From the NCBI GenBank assembly GCA_023819025.1, contig JAMWDC010000036.1, positions 1 to 11,126 on the forward strand: DNA of 11,126 bases. The letters run 5' to 3'. The DNA comes from Candidatus Omnitrophota bacterium. Its GTDB lineage: Bacteria; Omnitrophota; Omnitrophia; Omnitrophales; Aquincolibacteriaceae. Under the pieces are notes generated by a model. It had not been told where the DNA came from. It did no database searches and saw only the letters and a program-made list of their open reading frames with translations. A program made the position numbers and the translations under genes. Of this stretch, positions 1 through 5,481 are shown one piece after another (position 1 is the stretch's first letter; each line of letters opens with the position of its first letter).

Positions 1-2
1 CC

Positions 3-281
3 GTCCTGGCCGGAAACATGGGGCCTACCGAATCCGGGATTTTCGAGCGGCGTTTTGAAACATTGGGGCGGCGGGTCGAAACAGAACTTCATTATAAGAA
101 AATAACCGTTTTTCTCTTACCGACGCCCATTCATCTGAATCTGGACGATTACCAGGGCGACGAACCCCAGGTTGCACCTCTCCCTCAAGTCAAGTCGGAC
201 TCGAGGCTGGCCGATAGTGGTAAGGATGATACTGAGCAAAACCTTACCTACGAAAAGTACCGAGCCTTACCCATTTCGTGA
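3..281 (+). other. Open reading frame from the left edge, identity unknown (possible end of an upstream gene)
   Basis: One frame stays open from the left edge to a TGA at 279-281. Its translation is charged and moderately protein-like: an Arg/Glu-rich part, then a hydrophobic stretch TVFLLPTP, then an acidic tail with LDDYQGDE. I do not recognise it. If it were real it would overlap xerD by about 56 bases from the ATG at 226, which is long for two genes on the same strand and argues against it. A second frame, open from position 1 to a TAA at 103-105, is an equally unproven candidate for the end of an upstream gene. Nothing else in 1-225 could be assigned. Confidence 0.15.
91..96 (-). promoter_or_regulatory. 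Possible leftward -10 box (TATAAT on the minus strand)
   Basis: Read on the minus strand, positions 96 to 91 give an exact TATAAT hexamer. The hexamer 17 bases upstream (119-114, TAAGAG) is a poor -35 match, and there is no TG extension. If active, it would drive a leftward gene whose coding part lies mostly outside the window; a minus-strand ATG at 19-17 stays open to the edge. A single hexamer in an AT-rich patch can arise by chance. Confidence 0.15.
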
Positions 282-1146
282 ATTTTTTGATTACCTTTCC
301 GCTGAAAAAGGCTTAGCCCAGAACACGTTATGGGCTTACCGTAGGGATCTGGCACGGTACTGGGATTTTCTTAAATCCCGCCGCCTGACCGATTGGTCCC
401 GCATCACGCGTGCTCATATTCTTGATTTTTTAATGTCCGAGAAAAGGCAGAATTTAAATGCGGTGACGATCGCCCGGCGGCTTGTTTCGATCAAACTCTT
501 CCATCGGTTTCTGGTCCAGGAACGTTTCATCTCGGAGGATGTGACGGATGTTTTGGAATCCCCGAAACTCTGGAGGAAGCTTCCTCAATTTTTAACCCCG
601 AAGGAAGTGGAGGCGATTTTGAATGTGCCGGCGGATCCGCACCGGAGTGGTTTGCGAGACCGGGCATTGCTAGAACTCCTGTATGCTACCGGGGCGCGGG
701 TGTCCGAGGTAGCAGGGTTGACTTTGGAAAATATTGATTTTGAAAACGGATTCATCCGATGCCGGGGCAAAGGAGGAAAGGAACGGATTGTCCCGATCGG
801 ACGGAAGGCCATTGAGGCATGTCAAAAGTATCTTGAGAAAGTCCGCGTCAAGCAAAGGCCAAGAACCAACCATCTGTTCATCGGCAAAAACAGGACGGGG
901 ATGACACGGCAATTTATTTGGAAAGTGATCAAGAAATACGCGACGTTGGCCGGAATCCAAAAACGCATTACGCCGCATACCTTTCGCCATTCCTTTGCCA
1001 CCCATTTATTGGAACGCGGTGCGGATTTGAGAATGGTCCAGGAACTCTTGGGCCATTCCGATATTGCAACGACCCAAATTTATACCCACGTCTCACGCGA
1101 TCGTCTGAAAAGCGTGCACGCCCAATTTCATCCGAGGGGGCAGTAA
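226..1146 (+). CDS. xerD: Site-specific tyrosine recombinase XerD
   Basis: XerD-type recombinase (306 residues from ATG 226). With XerC it resolves chromosome dimers at dif during division, under FtsK control. The N-terminal SAM-like core-binding domain covers roughly residues 17-110 and the catalytic domain residues 120-300. All six catalytic residues are visible: Arg158 (ATGARVSE), Lys182 (GKGGKER), His251 and Arg254 (HTFRH), His277 (LGHSD) and Tyr286 (TTQIYTHV). The C-terminal HPRG ending and the VQELLGHSDIATTQIYTHV block match E. coli XerD, from memory, more closely than phage integrases. The length fits the family (about 298). The start is uncertain: TAAGG directly abuts ATG 226, so GTG 217, TTG 172 or CTG 232 are alternatives. 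XerC rather than XerD remains possible. No phage or transposon genes are nearby, which supports a housekeeping role. Confidence 0.9.
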   Translation: MILSKTLPTKSTEPYPFREFFDYLSAEKGLAQNTLWAYRRDLARYWDFLKSRRLTDWSRITRAHILDFLMSEKRQNLNAVTIARRLVSIKLFHRFLVQERFISEDVTDVLESPKLWRKLPQFLTPKEVEAILNVPADPHRSGLRDRALLELLYATGARVSEVAGLTLENIDFENGFIRCRGKGGKERIVPIGRKAIEACQKYLEKVRVKQRPRTNHLFIGKNRTGMTRQFIWKVIKKYATLAGIQKRITPHTFRHSFATHLLERGADLRMVQELLGHSDIATTQIYTHVSRDRLKSVHAQFHPRGQ

Positions 1147-1158
1147 GATACATCGTCG

Positions 1159-1194
1159 GGGCACTTGGGTATCTGACGGGCGTACAAAGTGCCC
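1159..1194 (+). other. Hairpin just downstream of xerD
   Basis: GGGCACTT at 1159-1166 pairs perfectly with AAGTGCCC at 1187-1194 across a 20-base loop, starting 12 bases after the xerD stop. No run of T follows on the + strand, so it is not a standard intrinsic terminator. It could be a 3'-end stabilising stem, a protein-binding palindrome or chance. The rest of the gap up to 1389 shows no gene. Confidence 0.3.
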
Positions 1195-1279
1195 AGCCTT
1201 CTGAAAAAAATTCTTCAACCGACGAAAAAATCTTTTGCCTATTTCCACAAACGTTTCAATCCTTACGTTTCACAACAGT

Positions 1280-1322
1280 GACTCTTTTAACGTGAAGCGG
1301 CTATAGCTTATAGTCAAGAGTC
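1280..1322 (+). other. Nested inverted repeat in the xerD downstream gap
   Basis: GACTCTT at 1280-1286 pairs with AAGAGTC at 1316-1322. The loop between them contains a second small stem, CTATA-GCT-TATAG at 1301-1313. A run of eight T lies 45 bases further on (1367-1374), too far away to form a normal intrinsic terminator with this stem. It could be a structured transcript end or an operator-like palindrome upstream of the 1390 promoter. Function is unknown. Confidence 0.25.
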
Positions 1323-1389
1323 AAGTCTCTTCGCCATAAGGTGATAACCCGAAAATGATCTTTCTCTTTTTTTTAATAACTTATTGCCG

Positions 1390-1418
1390 TTGCAGGACTT
1401 GGGTATCTATGATATACT
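1390..1418 (+). promoter_or_regulatory. Sigma70-type promoter for the small exported coiled-coil gene
   Basis: TTGCAG at 1390-1395 and TATACT at 1413-1418 are separated by exactly 17 bases, close to the housekeeping consensus. The expected transcription start is near 1424-1426, only about 10 bases before the ATG at 1435. The transcript would therefore have almost no 5' leader. Confidence 0.7.
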
Positions 1419-1434
1419 CCGACTGTCAAAACCT

Positions 1435-1770
1435 ATGAAGACGATTTTTATCATTTCACTTAGCATATTATTGGGGGTGGGTGGGGTCGCCGCAGCCGAT
1501 CAAGGCGAGTCAGGTTTCGAAACTCCGAAAGAGGGATCTGAGGCCTATGATGCGTCTTCGTTCCAACCGGATGCAATCGAAGAACCCGAAGCCATGCCGA
1601 AGGTTAACGCCAAAGGTAACTTAGCGGACCTGAAGGCAGCCAAGGCCAGTTCCCGAATTCAGGATCTCGAGAGGCGCGTAAAAAGTTTGGAACTGGATTA
1701 TCGTTTCCTTGACGGACGGGTCCGAGAGATTGATCGGACAGTGAGCGATCTTAGAAGACGGCGGGACTAA
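1435..1770 (+). CDS. Small exported coiled-coil protein, function unknown
   Basis: I do not recognise a named family for this 111-residue protein. Residues 1-21 form a Sec-type signal peptide: MK, then a hydrophobic core (IFIISLSILLGV), ending VAAA with likely cleavage before Asp22. There is no lipobox cysteine, so it should be a soluble periplasmic or secreted protein rather than a lipoprotein. Residues 22-68 are acidic, rich in Pro, Glu and Ser, and probably disordered. Residues 72-108 form a coiled coil with hydrophobics at 75, 78, 82, 85, 89, 92, 96, 99, 103 and 106, an unbroken 3-4 heptad pattern; the tail is Arg-rich (RRRRD). It resembles the oligomerising coiled coils of Lpp or the CpoB/YbgF N-terminus, but this is only structural similarity. 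ATG 1435 is chosen because it starts the signal peptide and follows the promoter. No Shine-Dalgarno sequence precedes it. It stands alone, with its own promoter, between xerD and a tRNA. Confidence 0.8.
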   Translation: MKTIFIISLSILLGVGGVAAADQGESGFETPKEGSEAYDASSFQPDAIEEPEAMPKVNAKGNLADLKAAKASSRIQDLERRVKSLELDYRFLDGRVREIDRTVSDLRRRRD

Positions 1771-1960
1771 GTTTCAATCCTTCCCTTAGTTATATCGTTT
1801 ATCAGAAATTGTGAAACGGAGGGGACTGCTCTTTCTGCGCGAGGTGTAAAATTTGCTCTAGTGAGTAGGGGGGGGCGAGTTTTGATGTGATAAGGACATT
1901 CAGAAGTCCGCGCAATGTTTGGGAGGGTTGACCCCCTGATGCAGGAGCAGAAAAAGATGG
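1771..1960 (+). other. Gap between the coiled-coil gene and tRNA-Glu, no gene seen
   Basis: No supportable reading frame lies here. A weak 6-bp stem (ACTAAG 1766-1771 with CTTAGT 1785-1790) overlaps the end of the upstream gene. It is followed only by TATATCGTTT, so it is at best a poor terminator. A TTGACC at 1928-1933 resembles a -35 element but has no matching -10 at normal spacing. The tRNA promoter was not located with confidence. Confidence 0.4.
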
Positions 1961-2035
1961 GGCGCTATCGTCTAGCCTGATCCAGGACGCCACCCTCTCA
2001 AGGTGGAAACACGGGTTTAAATCCCGTTAGCGCTA
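1961..2035 (+). tRNA. tRNA-Glu (anticodon CUC)
   Basis: The sequence folds as a full cloverleaf. The acceptor stem pairs 1961-1967 with 2028-2034, with a G1-U72 wobble and six Watson-Crick pairs. The D stem is GTC 1970-1972 with GAC 1986-1988. The anticodon stem CCACC/GGTGG (1990-1994, 2002-2006) encloses the loop CTCTCAA, giving anticodon CTC at 1997-1999, which reads GAG. The variable loop has four bases, as in other tRNA-Glu. The T stem ACGGG/CCCGT encloses the loop TTTAAAT (2016-2022). A73 is the discriminator and CCA is not encoded. Two normally invariant elbow positions differ: the D loop has GA where G18-G19 is expected (1979-1980), and position 56 is T (2018) instead of C. The two changes restore a Watson-Crick pair (A19-U56), so the gene may be functional rather than a relic. 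It lies 163 bases upstream of purB on the same strand. Confidence 0.9.
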
Positions 2036-2105
2036 CGGGAAACAGAGTCAAGGGAGGAAGATAAGAGGCAAAAGAAAAAACGCTAACAATAGTAAAGTGA
2101 GAAAG

Positions 2106-2183
2106 ATGACAATGGATGTCTCCCAAAGTGTCAAAAACAAGAGAAGCGGTATTTTTCGATTTTGTTTCCATTTTCCCTTTTGA
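2106..2183 (+). other. Possible short leader ORF upstream of purB (25 codons)
   Basis: An ATG at 2106 opens a 25-codon frame ending in TGA at 2181-2183, 15 bases before the purB start. Its second half alternates with phenylalanine (IFRFCFHFPF) because it crosses a T-rich stretch. A weak purine-rich sequence (GAGAAAG) precedes it but abuts the ATG. It may be a chance ORF. No attenuator hairpin or purine riboswitch fold was recognised in the 163-base interval between the tRNA and purB. Confidence 0.12.
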
Positions 2184-2198
2184 AATGAGAGTGAAACA

Positions 2199-3536
2199 AT
2201 GATCTCACGGTACACTCGTCCAGAAATGGGTAAGATTTGGACTGAGGAAAACAAATTGCATAAGTGGCTTGAGGTCGAACTTGCAGCACTCGAGGCCTTG
2301 GCTCATTTCGGCTATATCCCAAAGGGGATTCCCGGCAAAGTGCGTCAGAAGGCAGGGTTTAATATCGACCGAATCCGGGAAATTGAAAAAGTCGTTCAGC
2401 ATGATGTTATTGCCTTTCTGACCAATCTTGCAGAACACGTAGGTCCTGCCGGTCGTTATGTGCATTTTGGTTTGACATCTTCCGATATCTTGGATACGGC
2501 CCTGGCGCTTCAGCTCAAAGAGGCCGCCGCCCTTTTGATCCGCGAACTCAAAAAATTGATCCAGGTTATCGGTAAGAAAGCCGTGGCCTACCGTGACACG
2601 CTCATGGTAGGCCGCAGTCACGGGGTGCATGCCGAACCCACGACGTTTGGCCTCAAGATGGCGCTTTTTTACGAAGAATTCAGGCGCAACTTGAAACGCC
2701 TAGAGGACGCTGCCGAGAATGTGGCCTATGGAAAGATTTCGGGTGCGGTTGGCACATTTGCGAATGTCGATCCCAAAGTTGAAGAGTATGTTTGTAAAAA
2801 ACTGGGTCTTAAACCGGCGCCGATTTCAACTCAAATTTTACAGAGAGACCGCCATGCGGAATTCTTGACTACGCTAGCCATTATCGGCGGGTCGCTTGAA
2901 AAACTGGCGACGGAAATCCGCGGTCTGCAGAGGACCGAGACCTTTGAAGTTCAGGAATATTTCGGCGAAGGGCAAAAGGGTTCCTCGGCCATGCCTCATA
3001 AACGCAATCCCATTATCTGCGAACGGATCGCTGGTCTCGCCCGGCTATTGAGAGGGAATGCGCTGGCCGCTCTGGAAAATATTGCGCTGTGGCACGAACG
3101 CGATATTACGCATTCGTCCGTGGAGCGTGTGATTTTCCCCGACAGCACCATCCTTGTTGATTACATGATTTTTCTAATGCAATCCGTGGTGGCAAACTTG
3201 GTGGTTTATAAGGAAAACATGTTGGAAAATCTCAAGAAAACCCGTGGCATGATTTTTTCTCAGGGGCTTCTTCTGAAATTGATCGCCAAAGGACTCTCTC
3301 GGGAAGAGGCCTATGCACTTGTCCAGAAGGCAGCAAAAAAGATTTGGGAGGATGGAGCCGTGCATCTTGAGGATGTGGTCCTCGCGGACAAGGACATCCT
3401 CAAGCATTTATCTCCCTCCGAGATCAAGGAAGTGTTTTGCTACGAATATCACGTGAAAAATGTCGGAAAAATTTTTGAGCGGGTCGGACTTTCTGGGACC
3501 GGGAAATCCCCGAAAGTTCCTTCAAAGAAAGGATAG
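2199..3536 (+). CDS. purB: Adenylosuccinate lyase
   Basis: PurB (445 residues) acts twice in purine synthesis: it splits SAICAR to AICAR and adenylosuccinate to AMP, releasing fumarate each time. It belongs to the fumarase/aspartase superfamily and works as a cytosolic homotetramer. The family signature GSSAMPHKRNP lies at residues 261-271, with Ser262/Ser263 on the mobile catalytic loop. His68 (QHD), His89 (VHFGLTSSD) and His141 (GRSHG), plus Lys268 and Glu275, occupy the same positions that I recall as functional in the Bacillus subtilis enzyme. The length is normal (about 430-450). The start is supported by the conserved N-terminus (ISRYTRPEM) and GAGAG at 2187-2191, seven bases upstream. 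It heads the purine block; purC starts four bases after its stop. No clear promoter was found upstream, so transcription could begin at or before the tRNA. Confidence 0.97.
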   Translation: MISRYTRPEMGKIWTEENKLHKWLEVELAALEALAHFGYIPKGIPGKVRQKAGFNIDRIREIEKVVQHDVIAFLTNLAEHVGPAGRYVHFGLTSSDILDTALALQLKEAAALLIRELKKLIQVIGKKAVAYRDTLMVGRSHGVHAEPTTFGLKMALFYEEFRRNLKRLEDAAENVAYGKISGAVGTFANVDPKVEEYVCKKLGLKPAPISTQILQRDRHAEFLTTLAIIGGSLEKLATEIRGLQRTETFEVQEYFGEGQKGSSAMPHKRNPIICERIAGLARLLRGNALAALENIALWHERDITHSSVERVIFPDSTILVDYMIFLMQSVVANLVVYKENMLENLKKTRGMIFSQGLLLKLIAKGLSREEAYALVQKAAKKIWEDGAVHLEDVVLADKDILKHLSPSEIKEVFCYEYHVKNVGKIFERVGLSGTGKSPKVPSKKG

Positions 3537-3540
3537 TCTT

Positions 3541-4458
3541 ATGTTCGCAAAATCGATCACGCCCTCCACGGTTTGGGAAATGAAATTGCCGCTGCCTTTT
3601 CACAGTCGAGGCAAAGTTCGGGATATCTACGAGGTCGGTCGTGACAAGCTTTTGATCGTGACCACGGACCGTCTCAGTGCTTTTGATGTGGTCCTGCCGG
3701 ATCCGATTCCTTACAAGGGAAAGGTCTTGACACAAATTTCTGTTTTCTGGTTCAATTTTTTTAGCCAAGTGACTTCCCATCATCTTATTACGGCCGACGT
3801 AACTCAAATGGGGCTTTCGCAGGAGATCGTCAAAGAGTACGGTGCCGCGCTTTCAGGACGTTCCATGTTGGTCCGTCGGACAAAACCTTTAAGTGTCGAA
3901 TGCGTGGTCCGCGGTTATTTGACAGGATCGGGTTGGAAGGATTACCTCGCAACGGGTTCGATTTGCGGTCACGTCCTTCCCAAAGGGATGAAACAGTGCG
4001 AACGCCTGCCGCAACCGATTTTTACGCCGGCCACCAAGGAATCGGCCGGGCACGATATCAATATTGATTTGAAACAAGCAACCCAGCGAATCGGGGCCGA
4101 CATCGTCAGCAAAATTGAGAAACGCTCGATCGAGCTTTACCAGAAGGCAGCCGCCTATGCGAGCGAACATGGAATTTTAATTGCCGATACGAAATTTGAG
4201 TTCGGGCTGCTTGATGGTGAGCTTATTCTGATCGATGAAGTTTTGACTCCGGACAGCTCGCGTTTTTGGCCCAAGGACCGGTACGAAGTGGGGCATGACC
4301 AACCGAGTTTTGACAAACAGATTGTGCGTAACTATCTTCTCGGTATCCAGTGGAATCAGAAACCCCCCGCACCCAATCTTCCCCGGGAAATTATTGAAAA
4401 AACCAGTCAAGCCTATCGTGATGCCTACCGGCGGCTCGCGGGCAAAGAGATTGATTAA
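3541..4458 (+). CDS. purC: SAICAR synthase (phosphoribosylaminoimidazole-succinocarboxamide synthase)
   Basis: PurC ligates aspartate to CAIR using ATP to give SAICAR, the substrate of the PurB encoded just upstream. At 305 residues it is of the long, yeast Ade1-like type rather than the roughly 240-residue E. coli type. Visible family blocks are GKVRDIYEV (24-32), DRLSAFDVVL (43-52), ECVVRGYLTGSGW (120-132), FTPATKES (161-168), LIADTKFEFG (213-222) and DEVLTPDSSRFW (232-243), the last two forming the metal/nucleotide site region. The frame is open further upstream into purB, but ATG 3541 is chosen because AAAGGA at 3528-3533 lies seven bases ahead and the following residues match the family N-terminus. 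Only four bases separate it from the purB stop, implying coupled translation. A 71-base gap precedes purS. Confidence 0.97.
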   Translation: MFAKSITPSTVWEMKLPLPFHSRGKVRDIYEVGRDKLLIVTTDRLSAFDVVLPDPIPYKGKVLTQISVFWFNFFSQVTSHHLITADVTQMGLSQEIVKEYGAALSGRSMLVRRTKPLSVECVVRGYLTGSGWKDYLATGSICGHVLPKGMKQCERLPQPIFTPATKESAGHDINIDLKQATQRIGADIVSKIEKRSIELYQKAAAYASEHGILIADTKFEFGLLDGELILIDEVLTPDSSRFWPKDRYEVGHDQPSFDKQIVRNYLLGIQWNQKPPAPNLPREIIEKTSQAYRDAYRRLAGKEID

Positions 4459-4529
4459 AGAGAGAAGACCGAAGCATGCCGTGGTCTGACGGAACATTTC
4501 CTGCCGCGTATGCAGATGAAGGAGTGTGT

Positions 4530-4796
4530 ATGTACAAAGCAATGATTAATGTGACTCTGAAGAAATCGGTATTGGATCCTCAGGGACAGACCGTTTTGCG
4601 GGCCCTCGAAACACTGGGATTTCAAGATGCCAAAGATTTGAGGGTCGGAAAATTCTTTGAGTTGACCTTGGAGGCTCAGGATGCCGATCAGGCCGCCCGG
4701 CAGGTTCGTGCCATGTGCGAAAAACTTTTGATCAATCCGGTAATCGAGGAATATTCCTTCCAGGTTGCCAAAGAAGGGAACGTGCCGAAATCATGA
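4530..4796 (+). CDS. purS: FGAM synthase subunit PurS
   Basis: PurS (88 residues) is the small structural subunit of the three-part formylglycinamidine synthase. It bridges the glutaminase PurQ and the synthase PurL and is thought to help ammonia transfer. The sequence has the expected form: an N-terminal strand beginning MYKAMINVTLKK, the block VLDPQGQTVLRALETLGF (residues 14-31), VRVGK-like RVGKFFEL, and a C-terminal region LLINPVIEEYSF. Its length is typical (about 80-90). ATG 4530 is preferred over upstream in-frame starts because GAAGGAG at 4518-4524 lies five bases ahead and the family begins there. Its TGA overlaps the purQ ATG (ATGA at 4793-4796). The S-Q-L order is the one seen in Bacillus-type purine operons. 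Confidence 0.95.
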   Translation: MYKAMINVTLKKSVLDPQGQTVLRALETLGFQDAKDLRVGKFFELTLEAQDADQAARQVRAMCEKLLINPVIEEYSFQVAKEGNVPKS

Positions 4797-5476
4797 AAGC
4801 GGCGGTTGTGGTTTTCCCAGGATCGAATTGTGATACGGATTGTTATCATGTCCTCAGTAACGTGATGAAAACGCCTGTGGCATATGTTTGGCACAAGGAG
4901 CGCATACTGCCGAAGGTGGATCTGGTGGTTTTGCCGGGCGGGTTCAGCTACGGCGATTATCTTAGAACGGGTGCTGTTGCTCGATTTTCACCGGCCATGG
5001 AGGCCGTAAAAAAACATGCGGACCAGGGTCGGTATGTGATCGGGATATGCAACGGTTTTCAAATTCTGCTGGAGGCAGGCCTTTTACCCGGCGCCATGCT
5101 CAGAAACCGCACGCTTCGATTTGTATGCAGACATGTTTGGTTGCGAGTGGAGGATGTCCACACGGTTTATACCCGAAAAATGGCGAAAGGCGACATCCTT
5201 TGCATTCCGATCGCTCATGGAGAAGGCAATTATTATTGCGACGAGGATACCCTTCGCCTTATGCAGGATGAATCTAGAATTCTTTTTCGATACTGCTCCG
5301 AAGGAGGAATCTTGGGAGATGCCTACAACCCCAATGGTTCGACGGATCATATCGCTGGCATCACAAACAAAAAGCGGAATGTCCTGGGAATGATGCCCCA
5401 CCCGGAACGGGCGAGCGAAAGGATCTTAGGCTCTACAGACGGGCGGATGATTTGGGAAAGTTTGTTTGAGGGGTAA
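4793..5476 (+). CDS. purQ: FGAM synthase glutaminase subunit PurQ
   Basis: PurQ (227 residues) hydrolyses glutamine and passes the ammonia to PurL for conversion of FGAR to FGAM. It is a class I (triad) glutamine amidotransferase. Catalytic Cys86 sits in GICNGFQ, and His203 with Glu205 sits in MPHPER near the C-terminus. Other family blocks are VVFPGSNCDTD (6-16), LPGGFSYGDYLRTGA (47-61) and IAHGEGNYY (140-148). Its length equals the usual size. Although the frame is open further upstream, the ATG at 4793 is right because the Rossmann-like first strand (KAAVVVFPG) starts there. It overlaps the purS stop by four bases. GAAGGG at 4773-4778 is a rather distant ribosome site, so re-initiation after purS is likely. 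purL follows after five bases. Confidence 0.97.
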   Translation: MKAAVVVFPGSNCDTDCYHVLSNVMKTPVAYVWHKERILPKVDLVVLPGGFSYGDYLRTGAVARFSPAMEAVKKHADQGRYVIGICNGFQILLEAGLLPGAMLRNRTLRFVCRHVWLRVEDVHTVYTRKMAKGDILCIPIAHGEGNYYCDEDTLRLMQDESRILFRYCSEGGILGDAYNPNGSTDHIAGITNKKRNVLGMMPHPERASERILGSTDGRMIWESLFEG

Positions 5477-5481
5477 GCAAA

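Noticed and set aside
918..1295. 125-codon + strand frame overlapping the end of xerD
   Set aside because: It overlaps the catalytic end of xerD in another frame; the part beyond xerD crosses hairpins and low-complexity sequence with no protein-like pattern.
1253..1782. GTTTCAATCCTT at 1253 and 1771 resembles the start of some CRISPR repeats
   Set aside because: Only two copies exist, 518 bases apart. The match stops after 12 bases, there is no spacer periodicity and no cas gene is present.
226..2035. Tyrosine recombinase plus nearby tRNA as the edge of an integrated element
   Set aside because: The recombinase matches XerD along its catalytic blocks and C-terminal tail. No repeat of the tRNA 3' end and no phage or plasmid genes were seen, and the flanking genes are housekeeping.
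2036..2198. Purine riboswitch or PurR-type operator upstream of purB
   Set aside because: I could not find the paired stems and conserved loop pattern of the purine aptamer, nor a clear palindromic operator.
2048..2254. Minus-strand frame with hydrophobic stretches opposite the purB leader
   Set aside because: Its leucine and phenylalanine runs are the complement of an A/G-rich leader, it runs into the purB start, and no ribosome site was seen.
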